A DNA stretch of 23,951 nt from an uncultured Chloroflexota bacterium (lineage in GTDB: Bacteria; Chloroflexota; Anaerolineae; Aggregatilineales; Phototrophicaceae): contig CALBRY010000155.1 in NCBI GenBank assembly GCA_937927665.1, forward strand, positions 1-23,951. The letters are read 5' to 3'. This document shows positions 7,928-16,430 of the stretch, piece by piece. The notes beneath the pieces are model-generated. The model saw nothing but the letters and a program-made list of their open reading frames with translations. It searched no databases and was not told the origin of the DNA. The translations under genes were made by a program, and so were the position numbers. The stretch's first letter is position 1; each line of letters begins with the position of its first letter.

Positions 7928-9172
7928 CTAGCGTCCTCCGTTTTCGGTGGTACTCGTCGGAGCAGTTGTCGCCATTGTTGGAGCGCGTCGGAGCGCGGAA
8001 AAAATCTGCCGCAGACTCGGACGTTTCCCGTATAACAGGAGCGCCCACCGGAAGATACGCGCCGAAACCCAGATCACGATGATCGTTGTCACCAACAGGA
8101 TTACAATGCTCAGGATGATCTGTTCAATCGGCATTGATCCCCACGCAACGCGCATGATCACTGAGATCGGCGATGTGAACGGGAAAAGCGTCAAGAACGT
8201 GACAACCGGTCCATTTGGATCGGTGAAAAAGCTGATGATCAGGAAGAACGGGATCACCGTAATAAGCGAGAAAATGCTCGCATATTGGCGACTTTCCGCT
8301 TCCGTTCCCGCAACCGCACCGATCCCCGCCATCAAACTGGCGAATAGGAAGTAGTTCAGCGTGAAGAAGATCAATCCGAGGATAACCATATCCGCCGGAA
8401 CGCTGACACCTTGCAGGAATGCCATCGACTGCCCGAATGTGAGGACCAGCGCGCCAGCCACCAACCAGACGGTTAGCTGGAGCAAACCAAGCGCGCCCAA
8501 GCCGAGGATTTTGCCCAGTAGAAGCTGAAACGGCGTCACACTGGTGATCAGAATCTCCATGAGGCGGTTGGTTTTTTCTTCAACCACGCTGCTCATCAGG
8601 TAGGTGCTGGTGGTCTGCGATCCCATCATGAATACGAACACGAAGATGAACGGCATGAACAAGACGACGAAAAACGCCTCTGGCGCGATCATACGTCCCG
8701 TGTCGAGCGTCAAAATCTGCGAATTGACCGGTTCGATCAAGCGTTCGATCGTTCCAGCATCCAGATCGCGCCCAAGATTGGCGATCAAGAAACCGTCAAA
8801 TGTGTCTTGCAGCGCTTCCGGTAGATTGGTGCTGCTGACGACATCCACTATGCCAGTCGTCACATAATCTTCCGGGATGACAAAATACGCGCCGATTTCA
8901 TCCTGCTCCAACGCTGCGCGGGCGGCTTCAATGCTCGGATACGACGCGAAATTCTCCGGAACTTGTACCGCGTCCGCCAGCACACCGGATTGATCGACAT
9001 ATGCCACTGCGCCGATTCGTTCTGTGTTTTCTTCGGTTTCGAGCAGAATCCCCACGATCACAAACATGATAACGACGATGACCACTGGGATCCCAAACGC
9101 CGAAAACAGAAACGAAGGTTTCTTGACGTTGGTGATAAATTCCTGTCGGGCGATCAACCATGCTTTATTCAT
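7928..9172 (-). CDS. ABC-2 type (NatB-like) transporter permease, first of pair
   Basis: A 414-residue membrane subunit with the same architecture as its downstream neighbour. It has N-terminal LIARQEFITNVKKPSFLFSA leading into a membrane segment (about 22-44), an extracytoplasmic domain to about residue 170, then a cluster of hydrophobic helices including FFVVLFMPFIFVFVFMM. The loop EEKTNRLMEILITSVTPFQL followed by LLGKILGLGALGLLQLTVW is almost the same as in the paralogue and is diagnostic of the NatB family. The C-terminal tail is short and Thr-rich. GGAG within the end of the ATPase gene serves as ribosome site, and the intergenic gap is 3 nt, implying translational coupling. It forms the membrane channel together with the downstream permease. 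Confidence 0.9.
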   Translation of the reverse strand: MNKAWLIARQEFITNVKKPSFLFSAFGIPVVIVVIMFVIVGILLETEENTERIGAVAYVDQSGVLADAVQVPENFASYPSIEAARAALEQDEIGAYFVIPEDYVTTGIVDVVSSTNLPEALQDTFDGFLIANLGRDLDAGTIERLIEPVNSQILTLDTGRMIAPEAFFVVLFMPFIFVFVFMMGSQTTSTYLMSSVVEEKTNRLMEILITSVTPFQLLLGKILGLGALGLLQLTVWLVAGALVLTFGQSMAFLQGVSVPADMVILGLIFFTLNYFLFASLMAGIGAVAGTEAESRQYASIFSLITVIPFFLIISFFTDPNGPVVTFLTLFPFTSPISVIMRVAWGSMPIEQIILSIVILLVTTIIVIWVSARIFRWALLLYGKRPSLRQIFSALRRAPTMATTAPTSTTENGGR

Positions 9173-9175
9173 GAT

Positions 9176-10096
9176 TTACGCTCCATTCCGCCCCTGCTCC
9201 ACGACTTCGATAAAGATATCGTTCAAGCGCGGCACGGCGAGTTCAAACCGCTGTAACTGCACATCTGGGCGCTGTGCCATCTGCGCCAGCACATGATCCG
9301 GCTCAACGCCGTGCTTCAAGAACAGCAGTGTTCCGCGTCCGCCGTCCTCTTTTTCAGTCCGCTCAATGCCGGGTATCGTCGTCCAGTCGCCCTTTCCTTC
9401 GACAATCACCGCCGGGAGGGCATACCGAGAGCGCACTTCGTCAACTTTGCCGTAAAGCGCCTGTGTTCCTTTATTGATCATGACCAGCCGATCCGCCAGA
9501 TATTCCACCTGATACATCTGGTGGGTACTCATCACGATTGCGCCACCTTTGGCGCGGAATTCTTTGATCACTTCTTCGATCAGCAGCGTATTCACGGGGT
9601 CAAGACCGCTGAACGGCTCATCGATGATGATCAATTCGGGATCGTGGAGAAGTGTTACGGCAAGTTGTGCTTTCTGCTGCATACCCTTACTGAGATCGCT
9701 CACTTTTTTCTTGGCGAATGCCATTAGATCAAAGCGTTCGAGATAGGTCAAACTGCGTTTACGCGCATCGGCACGGGATAAACCTTTCAACGTGCCGAGG
9801 TAGGTCATCACTTCCAACACGGGAACACCCCGGTACAGTCCTCGTTCTTCCGGTAGGTATCCGATTCGGTTCTTGGTCGCATCCGTGATGCGCGCGCCGA
9901 AGATCTCGATGGAACCGGTGTCCGGTTTGAGAATATCGAGGATCATGCGGATAGTTGTGCTTTTTCCTGCGCCGTTGGGTCCCAGCATAGCGAAGATTTC
10001 GCCGTTGTAGACTTCAAACGTTAGGTCATCGACTGCGCGGAAATTCCCGTATGATTTAGAAATGTGTTCGACCTTGATCGCCGTAGTGGACGGCAT
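9176..10096 (-). CDS. ABC transporter ATP-binding protein (NatA/CcmA-like)
   Basis: This ATPase subunit powers the two downstream NatB-like permeases. Its 306 residues contain Walker A GPNGAGKS (39-46), the NatA-typical LPEERGLY (81-88), signature LSKGMQQKAQL (135-145), Walker B LIIIDE (155-160) with the catalytic Glu, D-loop SGLDP, and switch His192 in STHQM. The C-terminal 80 residues, ending in VPRLNDIFIEVVEQ, resemble the DUF4162 tail common in these ATPases. AAGGAGA lies 7 nt before the ATG at 10096. It is the first gene of the operon and is divergent from the response regulator. I found no clear promoter hexamers for it in the 194-nt spacer. The transported substrate cannot be inferred. 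Confidence 0.95.
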   Translation of the reverse strand: MPSTTAIKVEHISKSYGNFRAVDDLTFEVYNGEIFAMLGPNGAGKSTTIRMILDILKPDTGSIEIFGARITDATKNRIGYLPEERGLYRGVPVLEVMTYLGTLKGLSRADARKRSLTYLERFDLMAFAKKKVSDLSKGMQQKAQLAVTLLHDPELIIIDEPFSGLDPVNTLLIEEVIKEFRAKGGAIVMSTHQMYQVEYLADRLVMINKGTQALYGKVDEVRSRYALPAVIVEGKGDWTTIPGIERTEKEDGGRGTLLFLKHGVEPDHVLAQMAQRPDVQLQRFELAVPRLNDIFIEVVEQGRNGA

Positions 10097-10155
10097 GATC
10101 GGTTCTCCTTCGTGCTTCTGTACACGCTACATAGAAAGTCTTACGACTTCTCACG

Positions 10156-10184
10156 TTGCCGCATGCCCCTAGTGATGCTAAACT
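10156..10184 (+). promoter_or_regulatory. Candidate promoter for the response regulator
   Basis: TTGCCG (10156-10161), a 17-bp spacer ending in TGC (extended -10) and TAAACT (10179-10184). This predicts a 5' UTR of about 100 nt. It lies in the divergent spacer with the ABC operon. Confidence 0.4.
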
Positions 10185-10290
10185 TTTCATAGGGTGGGCT
10201 GTTACCGGAAGACTCCCAAGATCATTTACGTATTGCTTGACTGACAGGTTGCGCACTCGACACAGCACTTCGGGTGAAGAGGTTCTCCCA

Positions 10291-10674
10291 ATGAAACGTC
10301 AAATACTAGTAGTGGATGACGAAATCGGCGCACTAACATTGATCGGAATCATGTTGGAGCGCGGCGGGTTCGATGTCCAGAAGGCTCGTGATGCACAGCA
10401 AGCCCTGACAGTCCTCGACGAGTATACCCCGGATCTCATCATTCTCGATGTAATGATGCCGGGTATGGATGGTATCGAGTTGTGTGGGGTAATTCGTCAG
10501 CGTGAGGCGCTTCGCAAAACACCTGTCCTCATTCTTTCGGCGCGGGGCGATGCGGAAAGCATCATTCGCGGCATCGAAGCAGGTGCGAATGATTACCTTC
10601 CGAAGCCGATCTTGCATCATGACCTCGTGTCAAAGGTGCGGTCGATGCTTGGGCAGAATTCATCAGAGATGTAG
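10291..10674 (+). CDS. Single-domain response regulator (receiver only)
   Basis: A 127-residue CheY-like receiver with no output domain. Acidic pocket residues Asp9 and Asp10, phospho-acceptor Asp53 in IILDVMMPGMDG, Ser83 in ILSARGD and Lys105 in DYLPKP are all present, so it should accept phosphate from a histidine kinase. No kinase is in the window, so the partner is unknown. The frame extends upstream to 10156, but the added 45 residues are not receiver-like. The ATG at 10291 has AAGAGG (10277-10282) 8 nt before it and starts MKRQILVVDDE, as expected for the fold. Output is probably protein-protein interaction or phosphorelay. Divergence from the ABC operon does not by itself show a functional link. 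Confidence 0.93.
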   Translation: MKRQILVVDDEIGALTLIGIMLERGGFDVQKARDAQQALTVLDEYTPDLIILDVMMPGMDGIELCGVIRQREALRKTPVLILSARGDAESIIRGIEAGANDYLPKPILHHDLVSKVRSMLGQNSSEM

Positions 10675-10715
10675 TTATCTTGTCCCCCTAACACTTTCTG
10701 CTCGATCGATAGTGG

Positions 10716-10735
10716 AAGGGGGACATCCCCTTTTT
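10716..10735 (+). terminator. Intrinsic terminator after the response regulator
   Basis: AAGGGG (10716-10721) and CCCCTT (10727-10732) form a hairpin with a GACAT loop, followed by more T (run 10731-10735). An overlapping, longer alternative pairs TGTCCCCC (10681-10688) with GGGGGACA (10718-10725), so two mutually exclusive structures are possible. Confidence 0.7.
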
Positions 10736-10747
10736 GGATCCTAGGCG

Positions 10748-13195
10748 TTAACCGCCATATAACGCGCGATAAATGTTATAGAAACCGTAGATGCGTTGGA
10801 CATACGTCCTTGTTGAACTGATCGTGATCGTCGTTAAGAACATATCATGCTCACCGCCGGATATTTCCAGCCATGAAAGCGACCGCCCCGGTCCCGCGTT
10901 GTAACCTGCCAGCGAAGCGGTAACATTACCGCTAAACGTGCGAAGTTGTTCCCCCAGATAGTACGCCCCGAACTCAATTCCGGCATATGGACGGAACAAA
11001 TCCGAATGCTGATAATCGGGAAAATTCAACTGCTCCGCGATGTACTCTGCCGTGGACGGGATGACCTGTGTCAATCCTTTTTCGCCCGCCGCCGCTGTCG
11101 CGTAAGTATCGAACAGGCTCTCATGGCGGATCAACGACAGCAGCAGCAACGGATCGACACCGTGCCGCTGCCCGGACGAGCGAACCAGATCGCTGTAATA
11201 CGCCGGATAGCGCATGCGGGCGATATATGCCGGAGCATCGAGCGTGCCGACATTCGCGATGCGGATTACGTTTGCCGCCGCGAAAACCGAACTTTGATAT
11301 GCGGTGAGTTCGCGGAAATAGACCGCGAGTTGATACGATGCCAGCGGATTCGTGGCGTTCGCGTCGATCAGATCGCTGAATTCAGCGAGTGATTCTTCGT
11401 ATGCGCCAACTGTCCACAATTCCTGTCCACGAATGATGCGCGAATCGGCGGCAAGTTCCGGCGAAAGCGCTGATAGATCGCCTGTCGCCGTCAAGCTGAA
11501 CGTCGAGACGAGCCATGCTTCGGCGGCGGCACGGTCGGCGGCTTCGTCAAATTCGAAGCGATACGCCGGAGGTGGTGCGAAGGGTACGCCGCCTGTGATG
11601 ATGTCACGCGCACGCGCCGCGAAATAGCTGTCGGGGGCGGCTTGCGCGGCGCGCTGAAGGGCATCGGTCGCGGCAGTCGTATCACCGCGCTGAAGCGCTA
11701 ATTGCCCGGCAGAAAGGAGCGCGTTCGCTGCGTCCTCGCCGCTTGTCTTATTCGCTGCTTCCAGATAGAACCTCTCCGCAGCACGCGAGTCGCTGACCGC
11801 GACTGCGGCGCTCGCCGCGAGCAGCAAACCGCTTGCTGCTTGTTCCGAATCGGGGTAGCGATCCGCCAAACGTTCGAAAGTGATCCGTGCTTGTGCGGGA
11901 TCATTATTGGTGCTGTAGAGATACCCCGCCCGCCACAGCGCTTCCGCCGCTTCGGGTAGATAATCATAGGTATCCGCGATACTCAAATAGAATTGGATCG
12001 CCGCCGGAATATCGCCATTCAAGAAACGGGTGCGCCCCTGTTCGAGAAGTGCTTCCCCGAATACGGGTGAACTCGGAAACTGGTCGAGGATCGTTTGGAA
12101 CGCGGTAAGCGCCGCCGCGGTACTGCCGATTTCGCGATACGCACGTCCCAACAGCAGATACATTTCAGGATTGATATTCGCGGTCGATGTCTGGATGCTG
12201 TGTGTATTAAACGCCTCAATCGCCGCTTGATAATCCCCATACACGAATGCCGCACGCCCACGCAAGTACGAATTGATCTCTACGCCGCGCGCGATTAGCA
12301 CGTTGGACGCGGTAAACGCCGCTGCCGTATCCGAGTAATTGTTCAAGATGCGTAAGAAGCGCAGCATCGCATTTTCGACATCGCCCGCGTTTAGGAGTGT
12401 TTGCGCCGCCGCTAATTCAATATTGGCGCGATACGAGACGTTTTCCGCCGCTGTGAGAATCGCGTCGTATTGGGCGATTGCATCCACCGACCGCCCTGCA
12501 CTGATTTCGACCTGTGCGACACGCTCACGCAGCGCAAGCTGAGACACCAAACTGCGCGAGGCATTCGCCGCATTCACATAGTTGTTGATTGCCGCGTCAA
12601 ACTGCCCGATTGCAACCAACCCGTCGCCAATCCGCTCATATACATAGCTGTCGATCAGCCCCGATCGCCGTTCCAAGTATGTCGAAAAATCATTGATCGC
12701 TTCGATCCAGCGCCCCAAGCCCATATACGCGTCGCCGCGTAGGAAAAACGCCTGAGCCAACCGCGCATCATCGGGAAATTGGTTGATGAACAGCGTCATC
12801 GCACCGGCGGCATCGTCGAAAAACCCTTCCCGCAGCGCAGAACCACCGAGGTTGAATGCGGCTTCTGCTCGAAGCGATGATGGGACGTTCTGCCCCTGTG
12901 CGAGGATTAAGCGATACATCTCGACCGCGTCTTCAAAATAGCCGTTGATACGAAAACGTGTCGCTTGCGCGAGTAAGTCTTCCGGGGGGTGCGCCAGTGT
13001 TGGGATCGGCGTTTCGGTGGGGGGCGTTGTCGGCACAAATGCCTGAGCCGTGAGCGTGCTTTCAAAGCCAACGGGCGTAGGCGGATTTCCGGTTACGATC
13101 ACATAGGTGACCGCTCCTTGAGGTGAGCATCCGGAATTCAAGGCAAGCGCGATCAGCGCCGCCGGGAGCAGGAGAAATCGCAGTTTGTTCATCAT
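10748..13195 (-). CDS. TPR-rich lytic transglycosylase lipoprotein (SLT domain)
   Basis: An 815-residue exported enzyme that should cleave peptidoglycan glycan strands with formation of 1,6-anhydro-muramyl ends. The N-terminus (MMNKLRFLLLPAALIALALNSGC) is a lipoprotein-type signal with candidate lipidated Cys23, although Asn at -3 is atypical. A Thr/Pro-rich linker (about 40-70) precedes a long TPR-like helical region (about 75-600) with repeats such as AEAAFNLGGSALREGFFDDA and AQAFFLRGDAYMGLGRWIEA. The C-terminal SLT domain (about 670-800) has catalytic Glu692 in IRHESLF, GLTQVIPSTA and AGYNAGPG. This resembles Slt70 organisation with a membrane anchor. The ribosome site is weak; TAAAAT (minus strand, 13209-13204) could be a -10 giving a very short leader. 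It may act in cell-wall turnover or insertion of envelope complexes. Confidence 0.92.
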   Translation of the reverse strand: MMNKLRFLLLPAALIALALNSGCSPQGAVTYVIVTGNPPTPVGFESTLTAQAFVPTTPPTETPIPTLAHPPEDLLAQATRFRINGYFEDAVEMYRLILAQGQNVPSSLRAEAAFNLGGSALREGFFDDAAGAMTLFINQFPDDARLAQAFFLRGDAYMGLGRWIEAINDFSTYLERRSGLIDSYVYERIGDGLVAIGQFDAAINNYVNAANASRSLVSQLALRERVAQVEISAGRSVDAIAQYDAILTAAENVSYRANIELAAAQTLLNAGDVENAMLRFLRILNNYSDTAAAFTASNVLIARGVEINSYLRGRAAFVYGDYQAAIEAFNTHSIQTSTANINPEMYLLLGRAYREIGSTAAALTAFQTILDQFPSSPVFGEALLEQGRTRFLNGDIPAAIQFYLSIADTYDYLPEAAEALWRAGYLYSTNNDPAQARITFERLADRYPDSEQAASGLLLAASAAVAVSDSRAAERFYLEAANKTSGEDAANALLSAGQLALQRGDTTAATDALQRAAQAAPDSYFAARARDIITGGVPFAPPPAYRFEFDEAADRAAAEAWLVSTFSLTATGDLSALSPELAADSRIIRGQELWTVGAYEESLAEFSDLIDANATNPLASYQLAVYFRELTAYQSSVFAAANVIRIANVGTLDAPAYIARMRYPAYYSDLVRSSGQRHGVDPLLLLSLIRHESLFDTYATAAAGEKGLTQVIPSTAEYIAEQLNFPDYQHSDLFRPYAGIEFGAYYLGEQLRTFSGNVTASLAGYNAGPGRSLSWLEISGGEHDMFLTTITISSTRTYVQRIYGFYNIYRALYGG

Positions 13196-13242
13196 AAACG
13201 CGCATTTTACCCGCCCATGCGTCTGTGACCAGTCAGAAACGC

Positions 13243-13269
13243 CGATCCCCCTCTATCGTAGGGGGATCG
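13243..13269 (-). terminator. Hairpin between the small membrane protein gene and the transglycosylase gene
   Basis: CGATCCCCCT (13243-13252) pairs perfectly with AGGGGGATCG (13260-13269) around a 7-nt loop. On the minus strand it is followed by GCGTTTCTG, a weak U-tract. It may terminate or attenuate the upstream operon before the transglycosylase gene. Confidence 0.5.
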
Positions 13270-13305
13270 TCAGCTTATTTTATCCGTGTGCTGGTCTACC
13301 CACGC

Positions 13306-13776
13306 TTAACGATTAGGCGGTTCAAGATTGCCCGCCAAGTAAGGAATACCGTAGCCAACCATAAGCGATCCCGCTTCGCCGAGCGCCAAACCGAGCGCCC
13401 GCGTATCACCGTTCTCGTATGTCCACCAATGATCAGCAGATGGCAGAATAGCAACGCCGAAATCTTCGACGACAAGCTCCGCAAGCGAACGATGAACAAA
13501 ACGCGGATGGGTTGAGGCTAAATTCGGCACGAGTTGATCGGTGCGTGTGAGCGTTACCCGAAAGCGCGACGGTTTGCCCTCCGCGTAATACAAGTGCATG
13601 AACTCGATAAACCCGTTCAGCCCGTTGCCCAAGTCGGTGTGAAAGCGATACTGACCGCCTGCCCACTGCGGCGGACGCTCTTCCAGCAGGTAGCCCGCCG
13701 CCCCAAACGCCCCACCAACAACAGTGATCAGAATCAGGCGGAAGTGCTCTTGTGGGCTTGCGTTTTGTCCAAACAA
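13306..13776 (-). CDS. Small membrane-anchored protein of unknown function (TTG start)
   Basis: I do not recognise this 156-residue protein. It has one hydrophobic segment near the N-terminus (LILITVVGGAFGAAGYLL, about 14-31), then a soluble domain with mixed alpha/beta character. That domain includes FHTDLGNGLNGFIEFMHLYY, RFRVTLTRTDQLVPNL and DHWWTYENGDTRALGLALGEAG. It is probably anchored to the membrane by the N-terminal helix. The start codon is TTG at 13776. It is supported by AAAGGAG 6 nt upstream, which overlaps the stop codon of the exonuclease gene, indicating translational coupling. It belongs to the minus-strand run with the exonuclease and the YyaL-like protein. Real gene status is likely from the ribosome site, spacing and codon use. 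Confidence 0.75.
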   Translation of the reverse strand: MFGQNASPQEHFRLILITVVGGAFGAAGYLLEERPPQWAGGQYRFHTDLGNGLNGFIEFMHLYYAEGKPSRFRVTLTRTDQLVPNLASTHPRFVHRSLAELVVEDFGVAILPSADHWWTYENGDTRALGLALGEAGSLMVGYGIPYLAGNLEPPNR

Positions 13777-13782
13777 ATCCGT

Positions 13783-13789
13783 CTCCTTT
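13783..13789 (-). promoter_or_regulatory. Ribosome binding site fixing a TTG start
   Basis: AAAGGAG on the minus strand lies 6 nt before the TTG at 13776-13774 and overlaps the TAA stop of the upstream exonuclease gene (13790-13788). No ATG is suitably placed, so this site decides the start. Confidence 0.75.
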
Positions 13790-14363
13790 ACAGCGCGGCA
13801 GGGAGAAGCTCAAGCCCAAAGCGCTTGAGCATGTACGCCATGATCACGGCGATATTCTGGGCATCATCCCCGCCGCGATGATGGGTTCCCCTCAGGGACA
13901 GCCTGAGCAGTTCCAGCGCATGCGCCATCCCTACCTGCTTCTTCTTGTTCAGCTTATCTGCAAACAACCACTTGATGTTGAGGTGACGATCACTAAACGG
14001 ATACGGCACGCCAAAACTTGAACATTGATCCTGAAACATCCGCAAATCATAAACGCCCCAACTGCCCCACAGATGATCCTTGGACGCGTAATCGTGTTCG
14101 ATCAATGCACACGCATCCACAAACGTTACGCCTTGATCGACCATTTCCGGCGTGAGTGAAGTCAACTGTGTGCAAAACGGGCTTACGCGGCTGCGTATTG
14201 GCTTGACGAGAATGCTCTTGCCTTGGCTGATTTGCAGCGTATCCAAATCCAGCGTGCAGATGCCTATCTCAATGATTTCGCTCTGCTGACCGGGCGGAGG
14301 TTTTGCCTCCCAACACGTCGATTCGACATCAACGATCAGCATTTGGCGCGGTTGAGCGCTCAT
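13788..14363 (-). CDS. DEDDh 3'-5' exonuclease, ERI-1/KapD-like
   Basis: This 191-residue exonuclease-fold protein should remove nucleotides from 3' ends of RNA or DNA using two metal ions. All five catalytic positions are visible: Asp12 and Glu14 in LIVDVESTCWE, Asp106 in SWGVYDLRMF, His162 and Asp167 in HHRGGDDAQNIA. The pattern DVEsTCW ... LTSLTPEMVDQG ... GTHHRGGDDAxNIA is that of the ERI-1/3'hExo/KapD subgroup rather than DnaQ. The frame opens 20 codons upstream, but the ATG at 14363 overlaps the YyaL-like gene's TGA as ATGA, a classic coupled start, and begins just before the motif. It ends at the ribosome site of the next gene. The natural substrate is unknown; small structured RNAs are typical for the subgroup. 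Confidence 0.9.
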   Translation of the reverse strand: MSAQPRQMLIVDVESTCWEAKPPPGQQSEIIEIGICTLDLDTLQISQGKSILVKPIRSRVSPFCTQLTSLTPEMVDQGVTFVDACALIEHDYASKDHLWGSWGVYDLRMFQDQCSSFGVPYPFSDRHLNIKWLFADKLNKKKQVGMAHALELLRLSLRGTHHRGGDDAQNIAVIMAYMLKRFGLELLPAAL

Positions 14364-16396
14364 AGCACTTTTTCCACTTCCGGCGGGGTCGTGACAGGCA
14401 TTTGACACGCGAAATGGCGGCACACATAGACCGTTGGTGCGCCAGCCTTGCGCGTGCGATAGCTTAAGAGCGGAATAATGGACTCGCCTTCAACATCCAC
14501 CGGCGAAAGCGCCGTGATCACATTGGGGCGATATGCCGCGTGAATCACGTCGATTAGCGCGGCGGTTTCGGCGGAGTGCGGATCACCCACCAGCGCGATC
14601 TCGGCAAGTCCACTGACGACTGAATCGACGGCGTTCAACCCCTCCCCGAATGCTTGCGGATATTCGCGCATCGCGTTCGCCAACGGATTCAGCGTGCGGC
14701 GGGCAGCGTCGTCATAATCGGTGTGTCCGGTATACGCCATCAAGCGGATCAACGCGCGGGCGAACAGCGCGTTACCGCTCGGCACGGCGTTATCTTGCAG
14801 GCTGCGCGGTCGCACGATCAGCGATTCGTGTTCGTCGCTCGTATCGAAGAAACCGCCATCATCAGCGCGGAAATGTTCCAACGCATGATCGGCAAGCTGG
14901 CGCGCCGCCGTAAAATACTTCTCGCTGTACGTCAGTTGATACACTTCGATCAGCGCATCGATCAATGCAGCGTAATCCTCAAGATAGCCGTCACCCTTCG
15001 CCTGACCATCTTTGTAGGTGCGATACAAGCGTCCATCCGGCTTACGGAGCTTTTCGAGCAGAAAATCAGCCGACCGCAGCGCCGCATCCCGATAATCGGC
15101 GCGCTTGAAGATACGCGCCGCTTCGGCAAGGCTGGCAAGCATAAGCCCGTTCCATGCGGTGATGATCTTGTCATCCAACCCCGGCGGGATGCGCTGAGCA
15201 CGCGCCGCGAACAGCTTATCGCGGATCGCGTCCAGTTTCGCCCGTAGTTCGTCTACCGTGAGGTTGAGCCGTTCGGCGGCGGTGGTGTCGTCGTTCGGCA
15301 CATACAGGATATTGTGACCCTCAAAGTTGCCGCGTGAGGTTACTCCCCAGTATTCAATCGCAATCTCTGCGTCTGCGCCGAGCAGTGCTTCTAATTCGCT
15401 CCAGCCCCATACGAAGAACTTCCCTTCTTCGCCTTCGCTGTCCGCGTCGGTTGCGGAGTAGAACCCGCCTTCGTGCGAGGTCATCTCGCGCAGCAGATAC
15501 TCATAAACTTCTTCGGCAATGCGCCGGAAAAACGGATCACCTGTGATCTGCCATGCGTGTAAATAAAGGCGGCTCAACTGGGCATTGTCGTAGAGCATTT
15601 TCTCGAAGTGCGGCACAAGCCATATTGCATCAACGCTGTAGCGCGCAAAGCCGCCGCCAATTTGATCATACATGCCGCCGCGCGCCATTTTTCGCAGCGT
15701 GAGCAGAACATGATCGAGCGCGGCTTGATCACGGGTGCGCGCCCAGTAACGCAGCAAAAATTCGAGATTCATCGGCTGTGGAAACTTGGGAGCACCGCCG
15801 AATCCACCGTAAGTGTGATCGGCATTCTGGAGCATCTTACGCGCCGCGCCATCAAGCAGATCAGGCGTGAGGTTATCGGAGAAGCCGCCCAAACCGAGCG
15901 AATCACGCTTCAGGGCATCGGTGAGCTTGCCCGCCATTTCTTCCATTTCGGCGCGGCGGGTGAGATAGGCATTGTGTACAGCGTTTAAGACCTGCTCAAA
16001 CGACGGCGATCCGTAGCGCGGCGTTTTCGGGTAGTAGGTGCCGCCGTAAAATGGACGACCATCGGGGAGTAGAAAAACGGTCATGGGCCAACCACCGCCC
16101 CCGGTCATCGCTTGAACGGCGTTCATATAGATGTCGTCCAAATCGGGGCGTTCTTCCCGATCCACCTTGATATTGACGAACAGGCGGTTCATCAAGTCGG
16201 CGGTCGCGGGGTCTTCAAAACTCTCATGCGCCATAACATGACACCAATGGCAGGCGCTGTAACCGATGCTGAGAAGGATCGGCTTATCTTCTGCCTGTGC
16301 GCGGGCTAATGCCTCTGCACCCCATGCATACCAATCGACCGGATTTTCGGCATGCTGACGCAAATACGGGCTGGTTTCAGCCTGAAGTCGATTCAT
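14360..16396 (-). CDS. Thioredoxin-like DUF255 / YyaL (spermatogenesis-associated 20-like) protein
   Basis: A 678-residue member of the widespread YyaL/SSP411 family, with an N-terminal thioredoxin-like DUF255 domain and a C-terminal six-hairpin (alpha/alpha toroid) glycosidase-like domain. The N-terminus shows the family signature NRLQAETSPYLRQHAENPVD, then ACHWCHVMAHESFED with Cys49 and Cys52, FVNIKVDREERPDLD, and GGGGWPMTVFLLPDGRPF. The later part contains FGGAPKFPQP and NGLMLASLAEAARIF, as expected. The function of the family is not established; redox or carbohydrate roles are suggested by the folds. GGGAG lies 5 nt before the ATG at 16396. It sits 34 nt after an unknown gene and overlaps the exonuclease gene by 4 nt, so it belongs to an operon. 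Confidence 0.93.
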   Translation of the reverse strand: MNRLQAETSPYLRQHAENPVDWYAWGAEALARAQAEDKPILLSIGYSACHWCHVMAHESFEDPATADLMNRLFVNIKVDREERPDLDDIYMNAVQAMTGGGGWPMTVFLLPDGRPFYGGTYYPKTPRYGSPSFEQVLNAVHNAYLTRRAEMEEMAGKLTDALKRDSLGLGGFSDNLTPDLLDGAARKMLQNADHTYGGFGGAPKFPQPMNLEFLLRYWARTRDQAALDHVLLTLRKMARGGMYDQIGGGFARYSVDAIWLVPHFEKMLYDNAQLSRLYLHAWQITGDPFFRRIAEEVYEYLLREMTSHEGGFYSATDADSEGEEGKFFVWGWSELEALLGADAEIAIEYWGVTSRGNFEGHNILYVPNDDTTAAERLNLTVDELRAKLDAIRDKLFAARAQRIPPGLDDKIITAWNGLMLASLAEAARIFKRADYRDAALRSADFLLEKLRKPDGRLYRTYKDGQAKGDGYLEDYAALIDALIEVYQLTYSEKYFTAARQLADHALEHFRADDGGFFDTSDEHESLIVRPRSLQDNAVPSGNALFARALIRLMAYTGHTDYDDAARRTLNPLANAMREYPQAFGEGLNAVDSVVSGLAEIALVGDPHSAETAALIDVIHAAYRPNVITALSPVDVEGESIIPLLSYRTRKAGAPTVYVCRHFACQMPVTTPPEVEKVL

Positions 16397-16430
16397 TACT
16401 TCTCCCAGTGTGCCTTGCGAACAGAATGGA

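Noticed and set aside
10156..10290. In-frame upstream extension of the response regulator by 45 codons
   Set aside because: The residues are not receiver-like, the region holds a promoter candidate, and the ATG at 10291 has a good ribosome site.
10097..10290. Promoter for the ABC operon in the divergent spacer
   Set aside because: Several A/T-rich hexamers occur, but none has a matching partner at 16-18 bp, so no call is made.
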